Source: CAZVJA01 sp964626885 | Lineage (GTDB): Bacteria > Planctomycetota > Planctomycetia > Planctomycetales > Planctomycetaceae | NCBI GenBank assembly: GCA_964626885.1 | Contig: CAZVJA010000015.1 | Coordinates: forward strand, 1-46,983 | Reading direction: 5' to 3' | DNA length: 46,983 nucleotides | In this document: positions 1-7,954 of the stretch, one piece after another | Numbering within the stretch: the first letter of the stretch is position 1 | Layout of the letters: each line of letters opens with the position of its first letter | Notes under the pieces: model-generated | What the model saw: only the letters and a program-made list of their open reading frames with translations | Told to the model about the DNA's origin: nothing | The model's database searches: none | Made by a program: the position numbers and the translations under genes

Positions 1-172
1 GCGACTTGACGAGCGTCCCGCCATAACAAGCCAACTCGACGCGGAGATCATCGGCCGCGATGAACAGGACGTTCGGCTTGTTGGCTTTCTTTTCGGCGGC
101 GTTGAGCGAGGCCGTGTCATTACCAGCGACGAAGACGGCAATCGCCAAAACTAGGAAAGGGCGGAATCGCAT
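1..172 (-). CDS. Sulfatase, N-terminal fragment (runs off the window)
   Basis: Partial gene; only the first 57 codons lie in the window. Translation from the ATG at 172 gives a short basic n-region, a hydrophobic signal peptide (residues about 4-17) and then KPNVLFIAADDLR, the typical start of the alkaline-phosphatase-fold sulfatases, close to the iduronate-2-sulfatase group. The two aspartates of ADD are calcium ligands in this family. The C-x-P-x-R formylglycine motif would lie outside the window, so activity cannot be judged. The product is expected to be exported and to desulfate polysaccharides. It lies 49 nt downstream of the SUKH gene on the same strand. Confidence 0.85.
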   Translation of the reverse strand, partial: MRFRPFLVLAIAVFVAGNDTASLNAAEKKANKPNVLFIAADDLRVELACYGGTLVKS

Positions 173-221
173 ATTTCTGGTTCTCTTCTTTCGTTTCTCG
201 TCTCGAAAACTCACGGCGGCA

Positions 222-767
222 TTACCGCGTCCGCTTCCTCACCTTGGTAATTGCCTTTTTGCGAGTGAAGGGATTGATGAATTCGACTTCCTCAAATGTC
301 ACCCCATCGCAATTGAGGATGTCGACATCTTTCAGCCACAATTCAAAGAATCCATCAAAATTGTAACTCTGAGGATAAACTGTTCCCTCCTCGAACGTGG
401 AGATGGGGAGACTTGGATCCATGCATGCAACACACGAAAACATGTTGCATCCCCAATTCCAAAAAGGAAGCAGTCCATCCGGCCACTCTTCTCCATATTC
501 TCTCGCTCCATCGACGAACGCTTCATAGCTTTCGACAAGCCCCCCATAATCAGACTTCATGCCACCATCCAAGCCAATGAGGCCCAAGGCCGTGGTGTAC
601 AATCCCCCGTTTCCGACGCGCAGATAGCACTCCCTCAACGTCTCTGGGATCGGAAACCCCAATCTCGCTTCTGCCTGCACAATCTGCTCACTTGATGCAG
701 GTGGGTAGTGGACAAAATCAGTTCTGGACAATGCGTATGTCTTGATTCTCTCAACAAGTTCTTTCAT
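222..767 (-). CDS. SMI1/KNR4 (SUKH) family protein
   Basis: 181 residues. The segment at 32-55 (AEARLGFPIPETLRECYLRV, then GNGG) is the characteristic N-terminal signature of the SUKH fold: amphipathic helix, GFPIP turn, then helix and GNGG. Later parts (WNWGCNMFSC near residue 105, and the FFELWLKD helix) also fit. SUKH proteins are often immunity proteins of polymorphic or contact-dependent toxins, but many bacterial copies stand alone with no known role. No toxin gene is visible beside it; the neighbours are a sulfatase and a repeat-rich gap. The C-terminus is basic (RKKAITKVRKRTR). The family call is good; a role in immunity is only inference. Confidence 0.8.
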   Translation of the reverse strand: MKELVERIKTYALSRTDFVHYPPASSEQIVQAEARLGFPIPETLRECYLRVGNGGLYTTALGLIGLDGGMKSDYGGLVESYEAFVDGAREYGEEWPDGLLPFWNWGCNMFSCVACMDPSLPISTFEEGTVYPQSYNFDGFFELWLKDVDILNCDGVTFEEVEFINPFTRKKAITKVRKRTR

Positions 768-914
768 CTTGAAACGCCTTTAGCGTGGAGTTCCAACTGC
801 AATCCCAGAAACGAGCCCGTCATCGCGCTGGAGTGCGGGCAGGCCGATCTGCCATGCGGCTATCGTATCCCTGCAAGATCGTGAGGGGAAACGAATTCGC
901 AGGCCCGCGCTGAG

Positions 915-1134
915 CTCTTTGTCCCGGAGGGACAGTTGAAAATAGCCCAGGCATTGATGCCTGGGAATTCGATGGCAAAAGAATCGCAACGTCAGCCCCG
1001 GAGGGGCGACTGAAGAACACCTCGAACATTCTCCGAACATCTCAGCCGTCCTTCCGGGACTTGCTCAATACGATGGGGCCACCAGATCCCAGCGCTGAAT
1101 CGCTGGGCTATTTTCACGGCGTCCCTCCGGGACG
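915..1134. repeat. REP-like palindromic repeat cluster
   Basis: Two inverted copies of one unit are visible. The plus-strand copy at 921-965 reads gtcccggagggac, then a spacer with aaaatagcccag, then gcattgatgcctggg. The minus-strand copy at 1088-1134 has the same order: cgtcccggagggacg, gtgaaaatagcccag, cgattcagcgctggg. A third core, gtcagccccggaggggcgac, lies at 991-1010. The pattern (GC-rich palindrome, A-rich spacer, second palindrome) is like REP/BIME elements mobilised by TnpA-REP transposases. There is no credible gene in 768-1278. Confidence 0.7.
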
Positions 1135-1227
1135 CAAATCATCCTCATGTCCCCTTCAAAGACCGTTCTTCCCGTAGACTCCCTTCGACAATCACGCCTG
1201 GGTAGACGCGACTCTATTCGCCATTCG

Positions 1228-1250
1228 CACTGGCGGATGAGCCGCCAGTG
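1228..1250. repeat. Perfect 9-bp hairpin in intergenic DNA
   Basis: CACTGGCGG (1228-1236), loop atgag, CCGCCAGTG (1242-1250). There is no T-tract, so a simple intrinsic terminator is unlikely. It sits just past the end of the minus-strand membrane protein gene at 1279 and looks like another small dispersed palindrome. Confidence 0.6.
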
Positions 1251-1278
1251 GCACCCCAAAACAGTTCGTAGCGTGGGC

Positions 1279-2058
1279 TCATTCACCGGGGCTTCCCTTC
1301 GGTCCAGCCCCGGCCACCCGATCCGATGACGCGGCCGTTATCGCGGGCCCATGAATGGACCCGCTGTGCAAAACCATCAGCTTCTGCCAGATCTTGCGGG
1401 CCATGTCGGTCGTCAGGTTCTCGATGTCGTTGACCGCCGAGACCGCCACCGAGTCCTCGAATGTCTGCACGTACAGCGCCGCCACCTTGCCGGTCAGCGA
1501 AAGCATCTCGGACGAATAGTCGAGATACCGGCTTAACTCGAACTCCGTCATCGTCCGCTTCGGCGACGAGGCAGTCTCCTTCCCCTTCTGAAACAGCGCC
1601 TCGGGGTCTTTGGTGAGCTGGTGCATGTCGATGATGTGCGCGATGCAGCGCAGCTCATGAATCGCCCTGAGCGCCCGGCCGCGCTTGATCCGCGTTTCCA
1701 ATGTGACAAGAAAGAAAACCGTCGCGCCGATCAGCACCAACGCATTCATTCCCGCTTCGAGCACCTGGATCAGTTCCGCCGAGTGCAACAGCTCGCGGGT
1801 CGGGTCGCTCTTGTAGACAATCCAGATGATCCAGCCGGTGGCTGCCAGAATGGCGAGGATCACCAGTCCCGAAACGATCCGCACGCTCGGAATCGGCCGG
1901 GCGATTTGCGCGGAGCGCTTGCGGGCCGACTTGGCGATATCGAGCAGCCGACCGCAAACGTGCAGCAAGCCCACGTTGGGAAACCGCTCGGCGATTCGCC
2001 GATGGAGCGTATCGACCGTGACCACAATCTTGTCGGCATCAAGCTGTTCGTAAGCCAT
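1279..2058 (-). CDS. Hypothetical two-helix membrane protein
   Basis: 259 residues; family not recognised. Two hydrophobic segments are clear: residues 61-82 (IVSGLVILAILAATGWIIWI) and 103-121 (GMNALVLIGATVFFLVTLE). A basic stretch (KSARKRSAQIARP) precedes the first helix and RIKRGR follows the second, so both ends are probably cytoplasmic. The soluble C-terminal 135 residues are helical and end in a Ser/Ala/Gly tail. No enzymatic motif is seen. Both flanks are repeat-rich intergenic DNA, so it is probably a single-gene unit. Confidence 0.7.
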   Translation of the reverse strand: MAYEQLDADKIVVTVDTLHRRIAERFPNVGLLHVCGRLLDIAKSARKRSAQIARPIPSVRIVSGLVILAILAATGWIIWIVYKSDPTRELLHSAELIQVLEAGMNALVLIGATVFFLVTLETRIKRGRALRAIHELRCIAHIIDMHQLTKDPEALFQKGKETASSPKRTMTEFELSRYLDYSSEMLSLTGKVAALYVQTFEDSVAVSAVNDIENLTTDMARKIWQKLMVLHSGSIHGPAITAASSDRVAGAGPKGSPGE

Positions 2059-2123
2059 GCGTCATCCATTCGCTGGGGTACGATTTTCGTCGGTGACATG
2101 AAACCTTGAACGATGCTTCATTC

Positions 2124-2204
2124 GCGAGGGGGAGGCTCCCGCCGAGCCGCTACGTACGATAGACTCCCGGTTTCTGCGGCTCAGCAGGAGCTTCGCCCTC
2201 CCCA
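2124..2204. repeat. Imperfect inverted repeat, about 25-nt arms
   Basis: The left arm (2124-2150) contains gggggaggctcccgccgagc followed by cgc. The right arm (2176-2204) read on the other strand contains ggggaggg, cgaagctcctgctgagccgc. The arms match except for transitions and a short insertion. The spacer is about 25 nt and contains tacgta. It looks like a dispersed, structured, non-coding repeat. Confidence 0.65.
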
Positions 2205-2363
2205 AGATAGCCGTCGCGGCGGGTGTTCGCCGTCACCCATGATAACGTCACCCGGCGGGAAAAGGATCACGCGGAAATCGGGCTGTCAGGCTTCAGGTGG
2301 TCAGGCTTCGGGCTTCAGGAAGAAGAGGAATTAGGAATCAGGATTTAGGGAATAGGGTTTGAG

Positions 2364-2381
2364 GGTTTTAGGCCTAAAACC
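2364..2381. repeat. 18-nt perfect palindrome in a TTTAGGG-like tract
   Basis: GGTTTTAGGCCTAAAACC is its own reverse complement. It is flanked by telomere-like words (tagggttt, ccctaaaaccct) between 2343 and 2400. It could be a protein-binding site or simply a low-complexity intergenic repeat. Confidence 0.6.
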
Positions 2382-2651
2382 GTAGAACCCTAAAACCCTA
2401 CAAGCTTCAGAACCGTCCATCCTCCAGCTTCCGGCTGACCGCTGAAACCGGACCGCTCTTCTCACCCAAAATGCTCGTTGACAGATCCCGCGAACCATGA
2501 GGAAATAGGCGCGGCGGATTTTGTGCGCAAACAGCAGAAGAACGGATGTGTCACACCGCTGTCTCGTGAGGCAACACCGAATAACGATCGCAAGAGTTGG
2601 GCAACGTCATCTCGCGGAACAATCAAGCATTCCTTGACCAAGTCGCCGCGC

Positions 2652-2727
2652 CAAAGGTGCTCAAGCGGTTGAACACCTTTGAGCCGGTTTTTTGAACACC
2701 TTTGGAGGCGCGCATCTTTGGATGCGC
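2652..2727. repeat. Tandem hairpins with cacctttg repeats
   Basis: Hairpin 1 pairs caaaggtgctcaa (2652-2664) with ttgaacacctttg (2669-2681), one mismatch. The word ttgaacacctttg then recurs as a direct repeat at 2692-2704. Hairpin 2 is GCGCATC-tttg-GATGCGC (2710-2727). No T-tract follows either one. Confidence 0.55.
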
Positions 2728-2911
2728 AATGAAAGTCCTGGCGGCGACTCGGCTTGCACTTCTGCTCAAGGTCTCGAAAAACCGCGCACACGGCTGTGCG
2801 GCAAACATGAGCACCTTTGGGCTTTTTCACGACCTCTGCGACGAGTTCTTCGCGGCAAGATCCGCGCAACGATTTTTCATCCCAGACGCGCCGATGCTCC
2901 TGTTCCGACTT

Positions 2912-4330
2912 TCAACCCTTCAAATGCACCACCACCATCTTCTCTTCGGTCATTTCCCGCACGGTGTAATGCGGCCCTTCTTTGCCCATGCCGCTGTCTT
3001 TCAAGCCGCCGTAGGGCATCAGATCGGCACGCCATTGCGGGCCCCAGTTGATGTGCAGGTTGCCGCTGTCGACCTCGCGGGCGAAGCGCATTGCACGGTC
3101 AATGTCGCGGGTAAAGATAGCTGCCGAGAGTCCGTAGCGCGTCGAGTTGGCCAATCGGATCGCTTCGTCGATGTCGCTGAACGGCGTGAGGGCGACCGCC
3201 GGGCCAAACAGTTCCTCGCAACTGATTCGCATGTTCGGATCGACGTTATCGAGAATCGTCGGCTTGCAGAGCGTTCCCTGGCGTTCGCCGCCGGTCACGA
3301 GCCGCGCGCCGGCCTGCACCGCTTCGTCGATCCAGCTTTGCACCCGCTTGGCATCGCTTTCGCGAACCATTGGCCCGACGCGCGTCCCATCCGCCAACTG
3401 GTCGCCGACGGTGAGTGCTTCGACCCGCGGCTTGAGGGCGTCGAGAAAATCGCCGCGGATGCGGCTCGCGGTGAGAATCCGCTGGGCGGAGATGCAGACC
3501 TGCCCGGCGTTCGAGTACCCGGTGGCGGCGACGAGCGTGGCTGCCTGATCGAGATCAGCGTCGTCCATCACAATCACGGGACTGTTGCTGCCGAGTTCCA
3601 TCGTCACCCGCTTCATGCCGGCGGCGCGGCAGATTCGATCGCCGATTTCGTAGCTGCCGGTGAAACTGATCTTCCGGACACGCGGATCGCGGCAGATCGC
3701 TTCGCCGAGTTCGCCTCCCGGCCCGGTGATGCAGGCGATCGCTTCGGGCGGCAGACCGGCTTCGAGGAGAATCTCGGTCAGCTTGAGAGCCGAGAGGGGC
3801 GTGTCGCTGGCCGGCTTGACGATCACCGCATTGCCGCCGGCGATGGCGGGACCAACTTTGTGACAGACAAGATTGAGCGGAAAGTTGAACGGCGTGATGG
3901 CTGCGACAATGCCGCACGGCACGCGGAGGGTGAAGCCGAGCTTGCCTGCACCGCCGGGAGCAGCGTCGAGCGGGATCATCTCGCCGACGATGCGCCGGGC
4001 TTCTTCGGCCGAGACTTCGAGCACTTCGCGGGCGCGGGAGGCTTCGAGACGCCCCTCCGCCAGGATCTTGCCTTCTTCCCGGCTGATCGTCCGCGCGAAG
4101 TCTTCTTCACGCTCGTGGAGCAATGCAGCGGCTTTTCGCAAGATTTGCGCGCGGGCGGCGGCGGACATCGCACGCATTTTGGCGGCCCCGGCTGCGAGAC
4201 CAGCGATCGCCTGTTCGACATCGGCGGCGGTCGCGCGGGGAACGGTGTCGATCACCGAGCTGTCGAAGGGATTCGTAACGTCGATCGTCGCGGCAGTATC
4301 GTGCCAGCGAGCGTTGGAAAACATTTTCAT
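2912..4330 (-). CDS. NAD(P)-dependent aldehyde dehydrogenase
   Basis: 472 residues, a full-length ALDH-superfamily enzyme oxidising an aldehyde to the acid with NAD(P)+. Visible landmarks: PFNFP (147-151, the oxyanion-hole Asn149), VKPAS (Lys172, cofactor binding), FTGS (223-226), MELGSNSP (Glu245, general base) and GQVCIS (Cys279, catalytic). The C-terminal PYGGLKDSGMGKEG region is also intact. The slightly short length and ELGSNSP sequence resemble lactaldehyde/phosphonoacetaldehyde-type or non-phosphorylating GAPDH-type ALDHs rather than betaine aldehyde dehydrogenases, but the substrate cannot be fixed. It is divergently placed from the propeller gene at 4513. Confidence 0.92.
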   Translation of the reverse strand: MKMFSNARWHDTAATIDVTNPFDSSVIDTVPRATAADVEQAIAGLAAGAAKMRAMSAAARAQILRKAAALLHEREEDFARTISREEGKILAEGRLEASRAREVLEVSAEEARRIVGEMIPLDAAPGGAGKLGFTLRVPCGIVAAITPFNFPLNLVCHKVGPAIAGGNAVIVKPASDTPLSALKLTEILLEAGLPPEAIACITGPGGELGEAICRDPRVRKISFTGSYEIGDRICRAAGMKRVTMELGSNSPVIVMDDADLDQAATLVAATGYSNAGQVCISAQRILTASRIRGDFLDALKPRVEALTVGDQLADGTRVGPMVRESDAKRVQSWIDEAVQAGARLVTGGERQGTLCKPTILDNVDPNMRISCEELFGPAVALTPFSDIDEAIRLANSTRYGLSAAIFTRDIDRAMRFAREVDSGNLHINWGPQWRADLMPYGGLKDSGMGKEGPHYTVREMTEEKMVVVHLKG

Positions 4331-4512
4331 GGCGAGGCCTACAATGTGACGGTATGTGGGATTTCTTTTCGCCCTTAAGTATCGGTCGAGTTGCGGAAAG
4401 CCGCAAGATGCCGCCCCGCCGCGTTGACTCCCCGACCGGGCGCAGCCAAACTGGAAACAGTCGGATCATGCCGTTGGAACAATCCGTTCTTCATTGCAGA
4501 AAGTCGCCGCGA

Positions 4513-5817
4513 ATGTTGCACCGTCGAACAACTTCTCCGTTTCTCGTGATTCTTGCGGCGATTGTCGGATGGATGGCGGAGAGCAGTCCGGTCTCGGCCG
4601 ACAACTGGCCGGAGTGGCGTGGACCATCGAACAACGGAATTTCCACCGAGACGAACCTCCCCACCACCTGGAGCAAGACGGAGAATGTCGCTTGGCGATT
4701 GCCGTTACCCGGCGCGGGTGGAGCGACGCCGGTCGTCTGGAACGACAGCATTTTTCTGACCTCGACCGACGGCGAGAATCTGGTGCTCATCTGCGTCGGC
4801 ACCGACGGCAAAGAACGCTGGCGGAAAACCATTGACGTCGGCAACAAGAATGTGCGCGGCGATGAGGGAAATTCCTGCTCTCCTTCACCGGTCACCGACG
4901 GGGAGCATGTTTGGGTGACAATGGGGACCGGAGCAATCGCCTGTTTCGATTTCGATGGGAACGAAGTCTGGAGGTTCAATCTTGGCGACCGGTTCGGCAA
5001 GCTCGACATCGCGTTCGGTTACACCTCCAGTCCCGTGCTGCACAAAGATCGGTTGTATCTGCAATTGATCCACGGCGACGGAAACGCCGCCACGCGCGAA
5101 GCGCGCGTCGTCGCCCTCGATAAGCGGACCGGCAAAACTCTGTGGGAACGAGAACGAGACAGCGATGCCACCAAGGAATGCGAGCATTCGTATGCGTCCC
5201 CCGTGCTGTACGACGACGGCAAGCTGGCGTTTCTTGTGACGCACGGCGCGGACTTCGCCATCGCTCACCGTTTGACCGACGGCTCGGAAATCTGGCGGTG
5301 CGGCGGGTTGAATCCCAAAAACGATTACAACCAGACGCTCCGTTTTGTCGCCTCGCCCGTCACCTTTCCCGGAATTGTGGTGATTCCTTCCGCGAAGAAC
5401 GGGCCGGTAATCGCCGTGCGTCCGGACTCCAAAGGGGATGTTTCCACCGCCCCGCATGCCATTCTCTGGACCATGTCCAACAACACGCCGGATGTCCCTT
5501 CCCCACTGGTGTACGACGGGCTGGTGTATCTCTGCCGAGAGAGCGGCAACCTCATCTGCCTGGAGGCCGACACCGGCAAGCGTCTGTACGAGAAACGGAC
5601 AACCGCCGACCGCCACCGGGCTTCGCCAGTTTTTGCCGACGGCAAGATTTATACGACGGCCCGCAACGGCAAGGTGAGTGTCATCAAGCCGGGGCGGAAT
5701 TTTGAGATTCTCGCCCAGAACGACATTGGTGAGTCGATCTCCTCATCCCCGGCAATCTCGAACGGGACGATTTACCTGCGGACTTTCAACGCGCTCTGGG
5801 CGATTCGGGGAAAGTGA
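4513..5817 (+). CDS. Secreted PQQ-like beta-propeller repeat protein
   Basis: 434 residues from the ATG at 4513. That start gives a clean signal peptide (RR, hydrophobic LVILAAIVGWMAE, cleavage near VSA-DN) directly before NWPEWRGP, a motif that commonly opens the mature domain of planctomycete propeller proteins. Upstream in-frame starts (4354, 4468) add a long non-signal leader and are less likely. Repeated blades have the form SPV..DG.VYV....G.L.CLD..TGK.LWE, as in BamB and PQQ dehydrogenases. No catalytic PQQ dehydrogenase residues can be identified, so a scaffold or substrate-binding role in the periplasm is more likely than an enzyme. Confidence 0.85.
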   Translation: MLHRRTTSPFLVILAAIVGWMAESSPVSADNWPEWRGPSNNGISTETNLPTTWSKTENVAWRLPLPGAGGATPVVWNDSIFLTSTDGENLVLICVGTDGKERWRKTIDVGNKNVRGDEGNSCSPSPVTDGEHVWVTMGTGAIACFDFDGNEVWRFNLGDRFGKLDIAFGYTSSPVLHKDRLYLQLIHGDGNAATREARVVALDKRTGKTLWERERDSDATKECEHSYASPVLYDDGKLAFLVTHGADFAIAHRLTDGSEIWRCGGLNPKNDYNQTLRFVASPVTFPGIVVIPSAKNGPVIAVRPDSKGDVSTAPHAILWTMSNNTPDVPSPLVYDGLVYLCRESGNLICLEADTGKRLYEKRTTADRHRASPVFADGKIYTTARNGKVSVIKPGRNFEILAQNDIGESISSSPAISNGTIYLRTFNALWAIRGK

Positions 5818-6011
5818 GCAGACCGGAGAGTAGAGAAAGAGGAAAACAGAATTGAGAGGCTAAACCATAAGTGGCTGGGAGGCACTGCACTTCGACACCG
5901 GCGGAAATCGCCGAAAGTCCTCTTGAGGTGGTTTCCGAAATCGGCTATTAAGCCCCCTCTTCTCTCTCCTGACTCCCCTCAAAATCCAAGCATACCGTCG
6001 AATCGCCCCGG

Positions 6012-6060
6012 CAGCGCAACACTCTTGCGCTGGCGTGCCAAACGTCTCCCTGACGTTTGG
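6012..6060. repeat. Two adjacent hairpins upstream of the SH3 gene
   Basis: CAGCGCAA-cactc-TTGCGCTG (6012-6032) is followed six nucleotides later by CCAAACGTC-tccct-GACGTTTGG (6038-6060). Both stems are perfect and both loops are five bases. They lie 42 nt before the ATG at 6102, so they could act in the mRNA leader or be a mobile palindromic repeat pair. There is no T-tract. Confidence 0.6.
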
Positions 6061-6101
6061 TGCACGGAGCGCCGGGACCACGCCAAGGAAGGTGTTCCGC
6101 C

Positions 6102-7859
6102 ATGCAGACTCTCGCCACGACCCTGATGCTGGTCGCAAGCTTCGGAGCAGAACCGCGACTTTTTCCCTACGAAGCCGAAGTCGAGAGAAAGGACACCAAA
6201 GTCTATAGCGGGCCGGGTGACGAATATTACACGACCGGCTTGCTGCACCGCGGCGAGATCGTAACGGTCTATCGTCATGACGCGGGAGGCTGGTACATGA
6301 TCAGCCCCCCCGAAGAGAGCTTCAATTTGATCCGGGCCAACGCCGTGCAGCTGACCGGTCCGCGGCGCGGCGAAGTGACGGACTTCGACGTGCCGGTTTT
6401 TATTGGAAGCGAAACCGAACCGACTCGGATCGATATCCACCATCAAACGCTGACGAAGGGGGATCCCGTTGAAGTTCTGGAAGAGGTAACGATCCGGAAA
6501 TCCGGGCAGATCATGAAGATGTACAAGATTCGTCCCCCTAAAAACGAAGTCCGCTGGATTAAAGGGCAGACGGTCGTTCCGGTCGAGGGCCACGGCCCGC
6601 ATCAGCAAGTCGCTGATCTGTTTGAAGAAGGAGAGCGGTTCAAAGGAACTCCGTCGCGGAAATACCGAGCGTACGAAGACAATGCCTTCCACGATGACTC
6701 CTCGGAAACCTGGGAGAAAGATGTTCACAACGAACGTCGTCATCCGCGCGACAATGACCACCATCACGACGAGGATCAGGGGCATCATGGCAACTCTCGG
6801 CCGCACGAGGATTTCGGCAAGAAGCCGGTCGTGCGAACAAAGGATGGTGCGGCGGTACGAAGGAACTACCCGGAGCAGGAAGAACTTGACGCTGACCGCG
6901 CCCGCCTGCAAGAACTTGACGATCGGTTTCGTGAGATCATCGACCGGGACGCTTCCACGTGGGACTTCCGAGAACTCGAGCACGATTACCGTCGATTGCA
7001 GGAAGAAGTCTCCGTCCCGGCGTTGGCCAGCCAAATTCAGCTCCGATTCGGCTCCATCGACCACTACCGTGAACTGAAGCACGCTTACCATGATTACATC
7101 CAGCTCACTTCGGCGACTTCGCAACGTGATGCAGAACTGCTGAATGTGCAGCGCGCGGGCGATCCAAATCCAGGAGGGGTCGTTGCCTACCACACTGTCG
7201 GCCCCGAATATCAACCGCATCCGCCGCGATGGGGAATGCCGCGGCAGTTCCCATCAAATGGAGTTCCGTATCCGACGGCCGGTCCAGCCCCCATTCCGGC
7301 CGAACAATACCAGGTGGCCTCCGGACCTGCACTCGCCGCACCCGAACCATCGTATGAACCTGTCGTCTCCGGTCCGCAGCTCGGTGCTCCGACGGCAGCG
7401 TCCGGTCCGGCGGTGGCACAGCCGACATTCGTGGAACCGCATCCTGTTTCGCCAACGAGTGGTCCGGTTCCGTACCCGACAAGCATTCAGCCGCTTCCAC
7501 CCGGGGCTCCGTCAGAGAACCCGGAAGAACCAGTTGCTTCTCCGTCACAGTATCCCGTCGCTCCCCCTGCTGGCTCATTTCCGCCGCCGCAGTCCGGGCC
7601 GTCGCACCGAACCAGCCAGTTCGATGGAGCGGGAATCATTCAACGGGCAGTCGGCTCACCGCCGGGTGGCCCGCAGCACGTTTTGTTGACGCCGAACGGG
7701 CGCGTTTTGGCTTACCTTCAAGCAACTCCTGGGGTCAACCTCGATGCGTATGTCGGTCGCGCGATGGGCTTACACGGACAGAGAACGCATCGCCCGGACC
7801 TGCAAGGGGAACTGTTGATTGTCAACGATGCCGTTCCGGTGCGGCTTAAGCAGCCGTGA
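6102..7859 (+). CDS. Secreted SH3-domain protein with Pro/Ser/Gly-rich region
   Basis: 585 residues. The ATG at 6102 follows an AAGGAAGG ribosome site and starts a short signal-like sequence (LATTLMLVASFGAEP). A bacterial SH3 domain follows, with the usual VYSGPGDEYYTTGLL...G..V.VY..D.GGWYMI pattern (residues about 30-85), then a second SH3-like segment. Around residue 205-235 there is a His/Asp/Arg-rich stretch (DNDHHHDEDQGHH) that could bind metal. Residues about 370-510 are low complexity with repeated SGP words (ASGPALA, VSGPQLG, ASGPAVA, TSGPVPY). The C-terminal 65 residues are a separate small domain (LLTPNGRVLAYLQATPG). It is probably an envelope protein binding cell-wall material or other proteins; the function is unknown. 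Confidence 0.75.
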   Translation: MQTLATTLMLVASFGAEPRLFPYEAEVERKDTKVYSGPGDEYYTTGLLHRGEIVTVYRHDAGGWYMISPPEESFNLIRANAVQLTGPRRGEVTDFDVPVFIGSETEPTRIDIHHQTLTKGDPVEVLEEVTIRKSGQIMKMYKIRPPKNEVRWIKGQTVVPVEGHGPHQQVADLFEEGERFKGTPSRKYRAYEDNAFHDDSSETWEKDVHNERRHPRDNDHHHDEDQGHHGNSRPHEDFGKKPVVRTKDGAAVRRNYPEQEELDADRARLQELDDRFREIIDRDASTWDFRELEHDYRRLQEEVSVPALASQIQLRFGSIDHYRELKHAYHDYIQLTSATSQRDAELLNVQRAGDPNPGGVVAYHTVGPEYQPHPPRWGMPRQFPSNGVPYPTAGPAPIPAEQYQVASGPALAAPEPSYEPVVSGPQLGAPTAASGPAVAQPTFVEPHPVSPTSGPVPYPTSIQPLPPGAPSENPEEPVASPSQYPVAPPAGSFPPPQSGPSHRTSQFDGAGIIQRAVGSPPGGPQHVLLTPNGRVLAYLQATPGVNLDAYVGRAMGLHGQRTHRPDLQGELLIVNDAVPVRLKQP

Positions 7860-7954
7860 TATACCGCTCGCGATAACTTTGAAGAGAGATCGATGTCGGC
7901 CGGAGACGCTGATTGAAAAATTCCGAGGTCGTCGGAGGATCTCGACACTACCAC

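Larger units (their letters stand above)
2059..2911. other. Repeat-rich intergenic region without a convincing gene
   Basis: About 850 bp between the membrane protein start and the aldehyde dehydrogenase stop. Open frames here (up to 135 codons on the minus strand) have no recognisable domain and overlap palindromes, so I do not call them. The stretch holds a long inverted repeat (2124-2204), an 18-nt perfect palindrome (2364-2381), hairpins at 2652-2727 and repeated cacctttg words (2674, 2696, 2811 and inverted near 2653). Confidence 0.6.

Noticed and set aside
222..767. Toxin-immunity pair at the SUKH gene
   Set aside because: No toxin-like gene or polymorphic toxin domain is seen next to it, so an immunity role is not supported here.
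2462..2869. 135-codon minus-strand frame in the repeat-rich gap
   Set aside because: Overlaps hairpins and direct repeats, shows no domain and has no clear ribosome site; more likely non-coding repeat DNA.
2702..4378. Open frame of 558 codons opposite the aldehyde dehydrogenase
   Set aside because: The minus strand encodes an intact ALDH with all catalytic residues; the plus-strand product is a bias artefact.
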